A DNA stretch of 64,000 nucleotides. It comes from Symbiodinium sp. CCMP2592. Taxonomy: Eukaryota; Sar; Dinophyceae; Suessiales; Symbiodiniaceae. Made by a program: the position numbers and the translations under genes. Under the pieces are notes generated by a model. The model saw only the letters and a list, made by a program, of their open reading frames with translations, had not been told where the DNA came from and did no database searches. Below are positions 1 through 10,694 of this stretch, piece by piece (positions within the stretch are counted from its first letter, which is position 1; every line of letters starts with the position of its first letter). The stretch lies in contig CAJNDT010005501.1 of the NCBI GenBank assembly GCA_905221615.1, forward strand, positions 82,501 through 146,500, read 5' to 3'.

Positions 1-151
1 ACAATGTTGCATGTCTCACCACGAGGCCTACGAAACGCACTTTGAGGACGTCAACCTCATTGCCTGGGCCAGAGTGAAACAGCAAGATGACAAAGTCAAT
101 GTTAGAGAGTTAGAGCAGCTACCAGGCAGCTGCTCCGATAGACCGCTCTCC

Positions 152-1527
152 TCAAAATGTTGTCGGGCAGCAGGGCAATACCTCAGACAGTGGAGAACAG
201 TGGCATCCTGCCCTTGGCACCGGGAGCAGCATGGGAAGGCCGTAAAATTTTAGTTGTGCAGGCCACAAGCCCGTGAGGCGAACAAACGCCCAGAGTTGAA
301 CGCCAGACCACAAACCAAACGGAACATTTCGAAGAAGGCCAGCCAGCCCAACCCTGATCAAGCCTCTCAGGGCACATATCGGAATAGGAGATTCTCAAGC
401 TAGGGAGGTCCTTAGCAGCAGCTGCTTGGAACTCCCTGTTGTCCACAACAGTGAAGAGAGGTGTCAGCAGATGTCGCTTGCACGTTGCCATTATAATCTT
501 TGCGGACAGATCTGTCCAGTCTAGCTGCCAACATTCCTTCCTGACTGCACACCCCGGAATCTTGTAGAAGCGGCAAGTCTCCGTGTTGCCTTCTGAGATC
601 CTGCACTGCGTGCAGCCATGTGCCCAACACCAAAGTCTGCGCAAGCGCTGTCATGCGAGCAACGGGATTTTCAGGAGGCAGCAGATGGATCTTGGCCATG
701 TAAACAACAGCGCGGACCTCCGCCTATGACGCAAGCCTAACACTCCACCCCACAGTCGCCACTGCTAAGACGCCCCTAGTAGCCGCACCAGCCTTCTCTG
801 CCAAGATAGATTTGGCCGAAGACGCTTGTAGTGTAGTGAGTTTACCGTTAATGTCCGGCACAAGAGGCAGCAGTTCAGCAGCATATAGAATCACCGGCTC
901 AATACGCTCAATGACAGCAATTGAAAGTGCTGGTGGCGGAAATCCTGCCTGGCTAGCCGTGCCTTTTAGCTCATCAAACAGGGCTTTCCCGGCGCTGCAT
1001 ACGAAATCCTCTCTGGCTTTGAAAAACAAGTCTCTTTCCAGTTGCACGACTGCCAGTTGCAGACTGAACCACACGTATTGCGGGACAATCCATAATTGAA
1101 TTTGTAAGGGCTGAAAGAGAGTTCACGGGTGGATGGCTGCTGTTCAGTGAAATCGTTCAGAGGCCCAAAGCTCGCCCTCACCCGCAACATGCAAGAGTCA
1201 GCTGGGTTCAATGATGGGGGCTTGGGACTCCTTCTGTTTCAGCTCTCCGCTTCGATGCCGGCTCCCATGCCCGCCATCCAAGAAACTCTTGCCAGAGAAT
1301 TAGTTGATCACCTCCGTGGGTGTCATGGGTGTTGGACCTCTTGGAGGCGGAGGTGGTGGTGGCCCCCTCTTCGGAGGCGGTGCTCGGAATGCGAGCTCTG
1401 CAGCCCGTGCTCTCAAGCCTGCAGCACTTGTGCCGAGGACAGAAGTCGTCCAGGCAGAGCCGCTCATCGTGAAAAAATGCAATGTGACGCACGATGCAAT
1501 GGAGAGATTCGAAAAGGCTTGAGCCAA
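152..1527 (-). pseudogene. Frame-broken gene or retrocopy downstream of a relict spliced leader
   Basis: Going down the minus strand from the spliced-leader relict, open segments follow one another with little or no gap but in changing frames: about 1300-1480 (ATG-started, with a Pro-rich PPPKRGPPPPPPPRG stretch), 1208-1300, 1080-1211, 724-1074, 412-720 and 183-540. The 724-1074 segment (around residues LFDELKGTASQAGFPPPAL) and the 412-720 segment (around HLLPPENPVARMTALAQTL) look protein-like. Overlapping frames with no intervening repeat DNA fit an intronless, decayed cDNA copy better than a spliced gene, but short introns cannot be excluded. The protein family is not recognised. The left end of the window may truncate it. 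Confidence 0.4.
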
Positions 1528-1536
1528 AATGGCTAC
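1518..1536 (-). other. Relict dinoflagellate spliced leader
   Basis: The minus strand reads GTAGCCATTTTGGCTCAAG, identical to the last 19 nt of the 22-nt dinoflagellate spliced leader. The three 5' leader bases are replaced, and an AG dinucleotide (…TTCAATAG) sits directly before the match, as an acceptor would. In dinoflagellates the leader is added to mRNA by trans-splicing, so a genomic copy fused to an ORF indicates a retrotransposed mRNA. Confidence 0.85.
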
Positions 1537-1589
1537 CTATTGAAGAAACCGACGAAAACTACGAAACGACAAACAAACCCTGCAAAACA

Positions 1590-1850
1590 CACGCATACAC
1601 ACACACACACACAACTGCTTGAACCCTTATAGAACCCTACAAAACCCTGCACCATCGACCCTAGTAAATCCCAAGCGCTACACGGCTCCCAAAACCCTAA
1701 ACCACGGAATAAGCCCTGAACCCCAAATGCTACACCCCAAACCCTATAAAGCCTAAGCCCCTTTAAACCCTGTAGCCCGAAACCCTAAACACCTAAACCC
1801 TGTAAACCCTAAACGCTAAACCCCCAAACCCTAAACGCAACCCCGCAACT
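1590..1850. repeat. CA microsatellite followed by degenerate CCCTAAA repeats
   Basis: A (CA)n run near 1590-1612 leads into diverged units of ACCCTAAA and ACCCTGAAC that continue to about 1850. This is the first of many telomere-like tracts in the window. No gene is seen in it. Confidence 0.8.
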
Positions 1851-2032
1851 CTGGAGGAGACCTTGCCTGACCCTTCTGCATCTTCAGCTCCAGACAGCGA
1901 GGTCCCACTAGTCGATCCAAGCAGCTGTTGAGGCAGTTGTGGAGCAACTGCCACAAAGGCTGCTCCAATTTCAGAGGGTTCCCAGGGGTTGAAATTGAAA
2001 TGCTTCGCGAGCAAAGTTGATGGTGTGGTGTC

Positions 2033-2114
2033 TACCTGGACCCCAAAAAACATGTAGAATAATGGCCTTTTAAAGGTTTTGGGCCATTATTCTACCTACT
2101 TTGGGGGTCTAGGT
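2033..2114. mobile_element. Palindromic element family A, copy 1
   Basis: An 82-bp imperfect palindrome running from CCTGGACCCC to GGGGGTCTAGG, with arms of about 34 bp. It is closely similar to copies at 28762, 35375, 48615 and 51476. TA stands at the left edge; the right edge reads TG. It is too short to encode protein, so a non-autonomous foldback or MITE is likely. Confidence 0.85.
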
Positions 2115-3872
2115 GAGGGCTTTAGAGTTTTGGGGGTTTGGAGGGACAGGGTTGTAGAGCAGCTTCCCCAGGGCAGGAGGCGTGACAAAGCAGAAATGTG
2201 GGACTCTTGGAGGACTCCTATGGTGGCTTAGGACTTACGTAGAGGGTTAGGGCTGATAGGGTTTGGGGTTTAAGGTTTAGGGTTTGGGGTTTAGGGTTTA
2301 GGTAGAGGGTTAGGGTTGACAGTGCCTTCCTCCGACTCCTTAGAGGGGTGTAGGATTTTCAGGGTCGGGTTTAAGTTGGGCTTTACGAGCGGGGGTTTTC
2401 GGCTTTCGTCTTGTTGTTGGTGGATCTGGGCTTTCGAACTCTTTACTGCCTGAAACTATCATGCCCTCCTTTCCTGACTACTATTCCGTGCAGTACCATG
2501 CATTACAACTGCGGCTAGCGGTACTCTTGCACTTTGTTACTACTGATTTCTAAAATACAACACACCGTTCTGATTATTCAGGCTGCTATGTTAGAAAATG
2601 CTGGCAACTATCCGGGCTCATAGGGTTTAGGGGTCTCAGGTCATGCTTTGGGGCTTCGGATTTTAGGGTCCCATTATACTATACTTACAATCAGGAGCCC
2701 CTTATTAATAAAAGGCCCCTATGGTACAGCCAACGCTCACTTCGATCCTGCGGGTGGAATGCACTGGTCCGACCCGATGGGCCCGGATGCGATGAGAGAA
2801 TCCCTCTAGTAACTCTAGTTGCCTTCAGGGCATGAAGACAACGACTTTCCACCTCCATGGTAGATGATGCATGCCGCGTACCCTGAACTAGCGGAACTCT
2901 GAACCCAAACACGGATCACAAGTACAAGACGCAAGAAGTGGGGATTTCGCAAACTTCGTGAACCGCTAAACATCAGGAACTCCCTTCATTTGCTTCGGAA
3001 AGCCCTGAATCCAAAGGCCTGCTGCAAGACGTTCAGCTTGCTTGTGATCACCATGGGTGCCTCGTGCCCCGGTTCAAAGTTCAGGCTCAGGGCTTACATA
3101 TATAGAGGCTCATGCGACTTGCCATAAACCAGAAGTAAGTCAACGAGTAGGTTAACTCCATTTTTAATACGTTTCACCCAATATTTCCTGCCCCGGGGTC
3201 TTTAGTGAGCCGCAAAATGTCGGAACATGGAGTTCGAATGATTAGAGCTGGGATTCCCCATCCTACCATCTTCAACCCTTGCGCAAGGCCCGAAGCCCCT
3301 AAACTCGCGAAACCCTAAACCCGAAAGTCCAAACCCCGGCTGACCTAGATTAGAACCTGAACCTTTAGCTAACCTTGCGGGGAAAGCCGTTGCAGGAACC
3401 CTTACAGGAGTTTTTCTGAATCGAGACAGGGACGCATGGGGCTTCGGATTCGAAGCTGGGGGCGGTCCAAAATCAGGGTTTAAGGCTTGAGGTTATCGAA
3501 GGTATATAGGGTTTATGCTTAGGAATGACATGTGCCGAGTTTCAGTGATTTGAGCAACAGGTGGATGGAACTCATGTCTTCAAAGGGAAACCTAGTCTTA
3601 TGATGACGACGCCCTCCTGCGACGCACATGTGAAAACTAGACAACCCTAAGCCCTCAACTCAACACTAAACCCTATAAACCCCAAGCCCAACAGCAGTCC
3701 CTTGTGGTATATTGCGAAAAAAATAGATTGTACTTCTCCAGAACCCAGGCAATGAAGGCTTCAACGGCTAGATGCATACCGACATGCAGGCCACCAATAA
3801 CAGTTGGAAAAGCTGCATGTTGGACTGACGAATAGAAAGACTCAGTTTTTAGGAAACCCAGCCCGTGCCCCC
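2115..3872. other. Intergenic stretch without a supported gene
   Basis: TTTAGGG-like units near 2250-2320, unique AT-moderate DNA at 2400-3200 and CCCTAAA-like units near 3300-3350. A 73-codon minus-strand ORF at 2691-2912 lacks convincing context and was not called. Confidence 0.6.
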
Positions 3873-3944
3873 TGCCTCTCTGCTGATGCTCCAGAGGGTG
3901 CAGATGGTACGGTGGCCCATCTGCATGTACTGCTTGCAATGCGC
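3873..3944 (-). CDS. Exon-like segment, unknown protein
   Basis: On the minus strand a strong acceptor (TCTCCTCCTGCAG) precedes 24 open codons beginning AHCKQYMQMGHRTICTLW. It lies about 130 bp downstream of the kinase-like fragment on the same strand and could be its next exon, but the sequence does not match a kinase subdomain that I recognise. The 3' end is uncertain. Confidence 0.3.
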
Positions 3945-4070
3945 CTGCAGGAGGAGACCTAGCTGCCACTACGGGGTTGTGGGCAGGCTAGAACCGGTTC
4001 AGGGTGTCAGGGGGTTGTAGCAAGGCGCGTCGAAGAAGCTGGTAGGTTCGGCGACTTTTGGCAAGGTCGG

Positions 4071-4171
4071 GCCGGCGTGCCGCATGATGAGCCGCAGGTT
4101 GTTGCCATCGCTGAACTCGGTGAGGAGTTTCACATGTTGTTGTGGCTCATCTTGGCCATGATTTCGGCCTC
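4071..4171 (-). pseudogene. Protein kinase fragment (subdomains III-V), frameshifted
   Basis: The minus strand encodes EAEIMAKMSHNN, then, after loss of one base from the expected Ile codon, VKLLTEFSDGNNLRLIMRH. This matches the C-helix Glu, the HxNIV motif and the hinge region of Ser/Thr kinases (typical pattern: EI..M..L.H.NIVKL...F.D..NL.L.M). In the sequenced frame a TGA follows at 4130-4132. A CTTGAG acceptor-like site precedes it. No ATP-binding or catalytic-loop exon was found nearby. CaMK/CDPK-like is possible but not provable from this piece. A sequencing error could also explain the frameshift. Confidence 0.6.
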
Positions 4172-4189
4172 AAGCCAGCCAAGGGTCGA

Positions 4190-4320
4190 AAAAGTGATAT
4201 TCGACGGAGGCGCCGGACATAGGGTTGAAAAACCACTTTTCGGATGTCCAGCTCTTCCATGTGGTCCATAAGTCCCATGGCGACATGGCCGCCGGCGGGT
4301 CTGGCGCCGCAGGCAACTCG
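4190..4320 (-). CDS. Exon-like segment upstream of the kinase fragment
   Basis: The minus strand is GC-rich and open around HVAMGLMDHMEELDIRKV, followed by GTTTTT that could act as a donor. It could be a 5' exon of the kinase-bearing locus, but no recognisable kinase glycine loop is present, and other frames are also open (one reads RQTRRRPCRHGTYG). Assignment is tentative. Confidence 0.2.
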
Positions 4321-4342
4321 GTTTCGGGGTTCGAAAGCTCAT

Positions 4343-6751
4343 TAAGCTCTATCCCTATACATACACCCTAAACCATAAACAAAAGAACAAACTTACGCGA
4401 GCTTTTTTAAGGATGTAGCATGCTAACACCTTCAGCAATTGCTGTCGGAACACCCGGCTGTCTTGGCAGCCACCAACAACTAATGCCATTGCCCTGAAAG
4501 CACTTTGCCACTGGGCCTGAACCCAGCAAGCCATCCAAAACCAAGGCTTTCGGAAAGCTTTTCTCATGCTTTGCGATTTTGAGGGACTGGGATTGGGGCT
4601 CAGGTTTACGGGTTCTACAACGGTCTGCTGAGCGCTGTATAAGGTTTAGAGGTTTCGAGCTCAGGGTTGGGGCTTTGCGTTTCACCGAGCTCCACCTCAA
4701 ATCAGAACCTCCACGGCTTCACGGCTTAGCATTTAGGGAGTTTAGTGTAGGGGTGTTTGAGGCTGAGGGCCCCTTGTAACCACTACTTAAGGACCGCTTT
4801 GCCGAAGCTCGAAACTCTTGGCTACAAGCCATCGACCCAACGTACTGTAGACTCCTGAAGCACCCCTACATAGAAAGAGGGTTCAGGGTTTACGGGATTT
4901 TAGGCACTTGAAGACGGGGAGTTTATCAAAACTCTAATCCCCAAAAGCCGCAATCCGATCCTGAAACTCAAGCCTAAAGCCCCGAACCCTGAACGACGAC
5001 CAAAACGGCAAACCCCAGTCTCAGAAAAAGCCCTAAACCAGAGAGTGATGGGAAAGCTCAAACTCAGAACAGAAAGATTCCAGTCCAAATTCTTCACCGT
5101 AAGTCCCAAGCTCCAAACTCCACGGTTTAAGGTCTGCGGCTTAGGTTTTAGGGGTACCCTAAGGGTCCAAGTGCCTGAATAACAGTCATATACCCTCCCA
5201 ATTCCTAAGCTACGCAATGACTATCCTAAAACCCTACCTGACAGCAAGGTCCTCTGGAGCCTAAGGAAGGTTAACCCTAAACCCTCCTAAACCCTAAAGC
5301 CTCCTAAACCCTGAACCTTCCTCAACCCCCCCAAAAAACCCTAACCCCTCCTAAACCCGAAACCCTTCTAAACCCTAAACCCTTACCGTTCAAAGACCCA
5401 GAACCCCTAAATAGGACAGTCCTTCTCTGGCATCACTACCCAAGGACGACAGAAACCCTAAAAGGGTTTCAGGTTCATATACTATATAATATATAGGGTT
5501 ACTACCTTAAGGCTTATAAGGTTTTTTTTACATAGAGTGGGTTTAGGGCATAGGCATAGGGTTTCATTGTATATAGGTATAGGTCCCCTACTTTTGAAGG
5601 CCATCTGGTCCTTCAGGTAGTTCCACTACTGCTAAGCCAACAACAAAAAGCAAAAAACCTTACCCTAACTGGCCCTAACTCAGCCTTGCAGCAACCCTGG
5701 CAACCCACAAAACCCTTAGGATGTTGGTTGAACCCTTTGAAGAAGCCGGAAACTTATGCACCCTAAGCCTTCAAATGCAACAACGCACGCCCGAACTTCG
5801 GAAGACCCCCGATCCCCAAATCCAGGCAACGGCTTGGGGTTTAGGATTCAGGGTTTAGGGGCTCAGGGGTGTAGGGTTTAAGATTTAAGGTTCAGGGATT
5901 CGGATTTAAGGTTCAGGGCTTCGGATTCAGGCATACCCTAAACCCTAAACCCTACTCCCTCAATCCCAAATAACCCACCTTTGTAAGGACTTATATAAGG
6001 AAATCATAACAAGGAACCCTAAAATAGGTAGGTTCTTCAGGGTTAAGGTACTCCCTCAATGCTAAGCCCGCTTTCTAACCCTAAACCCCCAAACCCTAAA
6101 CCCTATACCCTTATAGAATCCCTATAGATCCCTTTAAAGGGACCCTTAAAGGGTCCCAAGCCCGCTTTCTAACCTTCCAGGGCCTTTGGGTCTGCGCGGC
6201 TGCGGGCGTAGAGGTCTCCGCCTGCAAGTCGGAGTCTGATCAGCAAATATCTATGGGTTAGGATTTAGGGTTTTAGCGTGTGGGGTGTTAGGGTGTTAGG
6301 GTTTAGGGTTTTAGGGTGTGGGGTTTTAGGGTTTAGGGTTTTTAGGGTTTTGGGGTTTCAGGATGTAGGTGTTTAGGGTTTGGGAGGTTGGGAGTTAGTA
6401 CGGGATTTAGGGTTCAGAATTCCGTCGACACTAAATCCGAAGGTCCGGGTGTGTCTTCTCGAGGGTGGACGGACCATCCTGCATAGAGCCCCCTTCAAGC
6501 ATAATTGCAGCAGTAGTACCATACTATAGTGAACATGGCATTGCTGATGATGCAAAGGCTGGGTTTTGCGGTTGCAAGGTTACGGTTCCAGGGTTAGGTT
6601 CAGGATTTAGGGCTTGGGGTTACGGTATTAGAGTTAGGTATTTCAGGGTTTAGGGCTCAGGGATTTTTTGGGGTTACAGCAGGGTTTGGGTCAGGTTTAA
6701 GTTTAGGGTATAAGCTGAGGGTTTGTTTTTCGGGTTTAGCCAGGTTCTTAC
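4343..6751. other. Telomere-like and palindromic repeats, no supported gene
   Basis: CCCTAAA-type units dominate 5230-5400, 5930-5960 and 6070-6120. TTTAGGG-type units dominate 5830-5930 and 6255-6420. Short palindromes such as CCCTTTAAAGGGACCCTTAAAGGG occur near 6130. The ORFs here are short and mostly translate the repeat. Confidence 0.65.
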
Positions 6752-6851
6752 CTGACACCTCGCAATGACGTGGTCACTTTCGCCGCAGAGCCAGTCGAAG
6801 GTGCCCCCATGTATGCAAGGCGGGCAAAGCAACTCAATGCCGCGGCATCGC
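6752..6851 (-). CDS. Cys-rich exon with canonical GT donor
   Basis: The minus strand has an acceptor GTGCAG, one split base, 33 open codons and then CAG|GTAAGA at 6752/6751. The peptide has five cysteines, including CPPC and WLCGES, suggesting a small zinc-binding module, though no family is recognised. Both neighbouring exons remain unidentified. An upstream open stretch on the same strand (around FEVMHIVADAGIDFSAW, 6860-6960) may be another exon. Confidence 0.4.
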
Positions 6852-7159
6852 CTGCACTAGCATCTGTGCGGACACAATCCAAGCAGAAAAGTCAATCCCA
6901 GCATCCGCCACGATGTGCATGACTTCAAAGCAGCAGTCGTCCGGGCCAATCCATGCGGCTAACAGCATCAGAGCAGCTCAGGCGCGCAAGGCCGCCCCCG
7001 CCCCTTCAAGTCCCCTTCGGACAAACGAAACATCATGCAACGGTCTAACTAACCTGTACACCTCAAAAGACTGCGCAACCATACCTGAGCCCCTAAACCC
7101 TGAACCCTAATGTTTAGGTTAGTTTCGGGTTTAAGATGTTTACGGGCCTCTTAGACGAA

Positions 7160-7241
7160 AGACGGTGCGAGCCTTCGTTCGTCTGCTCATCCTGTGCCAC
7201 ACTGGATGCAGCGGGTCTCTGAAGCTCGTCCTGCAACAGCT
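7160..7241 (-). CDS. Exon-like segment, unknown hydrophilic protein
   Basis: The minus strand reads LLQDELQRPAASSVAQDEQT after an acceptor-like CTGCCCTAAG and stays open for about 27 codons. Composition is polar and probably helical. No downstream donor could be fixed. Confidence 0.3.
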
Positions 7242-8234
7242 TAGGGCAGCTGCATCGGCTACAGTTGGGTTTTGTTAGGTTTGGGATGTACAGTGGGTTC
7301 TGATAGGTTTCGGGTTTCGGGCAGATAAACGCATCCCCGTTTATTGGGCATTGCAATAAGTATTTTGGCGCTCTTCGCGCTTAGAGTTTGCGGCGTGCAG
7401 CGCTTAGGGTTCAGCATCTTGGGGTGCAGGGTTCAAGGATTGGGGTGAAAGAAAGCTGGCTGTGGCTGCAAATTCCAGCCGTGTCAACCTTATTACGAAG
7501 CAGCCATACGGTCCTGTTGTGTAGGGCTCAGGGTCTACGAAGCTGAAGTAGTATAGCAAGAACGAGACTCTGGTTCCTGTAGCTATTTATTCCTTTCAGA
7601 CTTCTAACGGTCTCGGGTTTATGGCGCGAGGGTTAGGTTTTCGGAAGTTTAGGGTGTGCGAGGCTTGCCGGGTCCGGTAGAGGGGCCTATTACTTCTACA
7701 GTTCTAACATCTTCTAACAGGGGCTGAAGGGGAACTTAAACCCAAACGCTGAACTATGGGGTTGGGTACGGGGTTAAGGGTTTAGGGCTTGTTCGGACCT
7801 CTACATGAGCGTTCTTTCTAATTAGCGAAGGACGCTTGCATTAAACAGCACCACATTTGGCGTAAACCTGTTGCTATTTCGCAATAATGCTGTTAACATG
7901 TGCGTTCTTATCATTCCCATCACCATTCATTATTGCGAATAGATGCTAGTGGTACCACTGATGTTAATGTGATCAGTCGTTTATTACTATACCTACTATC
8001 GTTGCTATCGTCATTCGTATATAGAACTTACTCAAAAATACTGCCTATTCCTACCTTACTACATTACAGCAAGTTCTCATTATTGCTAGAAGCTGCTTCT
8101 TTAACATTGTGCCGTCCATCCTGTCCTCGGACCTGCTCTGACACCCTAAACACTAAGACAATGCAAAACACAAGCCCAAAGCAACTGTAAGCCCTGAACC
8201 AAAGGCTCGATCAGTCTGCGATGCCCCAACTATT

Positions 8235-8331
8235 CGGGGCCATAATCAGAAGAATAGGGTTTTGGGGCATGTTCTACTATAGTTACAAAAAGGAACCCGC
8301 AAAATAGTGTTAGTAATTTATTTGGGCCCCT
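8235..8331. mobile_element. Family F palindromic repeat
   Basis: Starts GGGGCCATAAT…GAATAGGGTTTTGGGG and ends in TTTATTTGGGCCCCTA, so the termini are inverted. The motif GAATAGGGTTTTGGGG recurs elsewhere in both orientations (near 32505, 50386, 63005 and others). Confidence 0.6.
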
Positions 8332-8355
8332 ATATTAACCCCCCAACCTTTAAAC

Positions 8356-9424
8356 CTATTCGAAGGCCTCCTTTCCTTCGCGCTTCAGGCGGCGGATCTC
8401 GATCAGCGTGTCCATGCCCTGGCACCCATCAGACGTTTAGGGTCCAGGGTAGGGTTTAGGATGGTTTAGGCTTGACGGACTTGGGGCACCCTAAACCGAA
8501 TCCACCATAGGTTTTAGGGTCTAGGGCAGGGTTTAGGGTTCAGGGGTTTCGGGTAGCCTAAACGGAACCCACCATACCATTTTAGGGTCGCGGCTGCTCG
8601 TCTTGGGTGCATTCATCACTGTCCGAATTCCTATCATGCAGGGCGAGGCCACGGGACATGCAAGTTAAGGGCTCATGGCTGTGTGAGTGCGTTTAAACTC
8701 GCAGTGGATTATCTAATGTGAATCCTTTCTGTGCTAATCACCTATTGTAATGGGTATTTTAAACCCTCGAACCCTCTGCTTAGACTCTGGACTCCGTATC
8801 TAGCCATGGGGCTTGACAAGTTTTAGCATGCTGCACAGGTTACAGAGGAGCGCTGATCTCTAGTCGAGAGCAAAATTCCCCGACCCGAGGTTTTGGGAGT
8901 AACATCGGCGGTTTAGGGTTTAGGGTTAAGGGTTTAGGGTTAGGGTACCATGAGAAAACAAGGGCTCATGCTCTTCGAACTCGATTGCGAAGAGACCAAT
9001 CGACCAACTGCAAACAACCTCAGGTCCAATCACTCATGCAGCCATGAGAAACGGATGTTCCTTGATGGTGCCTCTAAACCTCAACCTAAACCAAACAGCA
9101 CCCTGAACTTAACCTTGAAACCTACACCTGCCGAAGCCTGGAAGCCTGAATCCCATAGCAAAAATTCGAAAGCGTTTCAGACAGGCAAAATGTCCCATTT
9201 TCTTCGGATCACACTATGCAAGAGCTCTTGCTTGGCCCCCACCTACCTTCATCCCACCGACAGGGGGCCTCCTCCAACTGCATGGTTGCGTCGTTCATCC
9301 TGCGTGAGGGGGAGGGAGGGGAGGGTAGGGGTTCAGGGTTCCGAGTCTAGGGGGAGGGGAATCACTCAAACCTCAAAGTCAGAAGCGATCCAACACCAAA
9401 AAGCTCAATCCCGACCACCCGCAT
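8356..9424 (-). CDS. Proposed four-exon small gene, unknown function
   Basis: Exons on the minus strand: 9372-9424, 9247-9299, 8573-8631, 8356-8418. Lengths 53, 53, 59 and 63 nt sum to 228, giving 75 residues plus TAG. Donors are GTTTGA, GTAGGT and GTGGGT; acceptors are CACGCAG, ATGATAG and GTGCCAG, so all introns are GT-AG and every phase joins correctly. The ATG at 9422-9424 opens a short hydrophobic N-terminus (MRVVGIELFGVGSLL), then an acidic part, and a basic-acidic helical C-terminus (LIEIRRLKREGKEAFE). The 615- and 154-nt introns hold telomere-like repeats reading CCCTAAA on the coding strand. No family is recognised. Exon 1 was chosen partly because its phase fits, so it is the weakest part. 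Confidence 0.5.
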
Positions 9425-9946
9425 AGAAAGGCATGAAACCTTGAAACTCTTGACACAACGGAACCGTAAACTCTATGGCAGCCAAAATGCATAAGGGTTT
9501 GGCGGGTGTTTGAAGGTTTACTTGTAATCCTAAAGGGCGTTTCTACGAATCAAGGACTTTGGAGGGTGTGGAAGGATGCGACTACCTAGTGGCTATAGTG
9601 GCTACCCTTTTTATCGACTTGCCAAGCTCCATGAATCTCCGAACATCAAGCCGTCAAAAACCTCCGTCTTGCCTCTATACCGTTTTCAAGAAACAACACA
9701 CACACATACAAATCATACAAACAAACCCGCATATTGTCCCTATGACACCCCTACAAAGCCCCAAAAGTATGAAACCCACTCTTGGAAAGCTTGAACCTGA
9801 AACCCCAACCGTCTAGCAGGACCCAAAGCTCCAAACCCTGCTGCACAACCCAACAATCTCAGAACCCAAAACCGACCCAAAAGCGTAAACACTAAAATCC
9901 TGACACCCTGAAGCTCCCCTAACCCTAGGCATCTGAGGACTCATAT

Positions 9947-10047
9947 GGGTGGTTGTCAACATTATGGCCTCTTTTGGGGTACCCTAAAAATTAGGTGCCG
10001 TAATATAATAAGGACCCAAAGAGGGACTCTAATATTGACAACCACCC
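9947..10047. mobile_element. Palindromic element family B, copy 1
   Basis: Begins GGGTGGTTGTCAAC and ends GACAACCACCC, with an interior like the other B copies (AGGTGCCGTAATATAATAAG). It is flanked by ATAT on both sides (9943-9946 and 10048-10051), a 4-bp target duplication. Confidence 0.85.
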
Positions 10048-10144
10048 ATATATTAAGGCTTTCGGGCCCAAAGACCGTAATATATAAGGCTTTTGGGCTA
10101 TTTTTAATGCCCAGGGGTAATCTTAGCCCGAAAAGCGTAAACAG

Positions 10145-10231
10145 GCCCTCGCCAACTTCTCTTTTGCCACGTAGGAGCTGTCACGGCGAGTCTCACTTGC
10201 TATGACGATGTCCCAGCCAGTACCAACCCGA
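10145..10231 (-). CDS. Exon-like segment, unknown protein
   Basis: The minus strand has an acceptor CTCTAAACAG at 10232-10234, then an open frame RVGTGWDIVIASETRRDSSY followed by VAKEKLARAC. Composition is typical of coding sequence. The 3' boundary is uncertain; AGG|GCCTGT could be a GC donor. Confidence 0.35.
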
Positions 10232-10435
10232 CTGTTTAGAGGCGTAGGGCTCCCTGTTCTTTCGAGGAATGCTAGAATGGTCTAGTTTTTCAGAGTTCAG
10301 GAAAGGCTTGGGGATCCATGGTTCACGGCAGGCGGTTTGTAGGGCCGAGGCTTGGGTGATTTTTTATAACCCAGCAAATGCTAAAATGCCAGTTTCATCA
10401 TCAGAGAAAGTAGCCGAGGACTCAGGGCGACCCTA

Positions 10436-10560
10436 ACGAAAACAGCGACCACCGCAACGAAACTACGACTACGACAACCGCGACAACGAGGGACGACCAC
10501 GAGCGCCAGGATCATCAGGAGACCACCAGGATACCACCGTGACAGGCGCGACTACGTACT
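10436..10560. repeat. Low-complexity CGACNA/ACNAC tract
   Basis: Roughly three-base periodic CAACGA, CTACGA and GACCAC units, with all plus-strand frames largely open. It could be the simple 3' tail of the adjacent minus-strand retrotransposon or an independent low-complexity tract. One plus frame is Asp/Arg/Tyr-rich (RNYDYDNRDNEGRPRAPG). Confidence 0.4.
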
Positions 10561-10561
10561 G

Positions 10562-10576
10562 GCGGGATTCAGGAGC
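10562..10576. repeat. Possible target-site duplication, right end of the LINE
   Basis: GCGGGATTCAGGAGC is identical to 14684-14698 and the two copies bracket the decayed retrotransposon. A 15-bp match between two sites in 64 kb is not rare by chance, so this is only suggestive. Confidence 0.3.
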
Positions 10577-10694
10577 CAGTGTTGGACAGTTTACAGGCCC
10601 AAAGTGGACCTGCAACTCGTTAGCGAAGTCAAAGAAAACTCAGGGAGCTCGCCCGTCCAGTGGGCGCCTCAGGCGCCCATGCCCCTCGGAGGGG

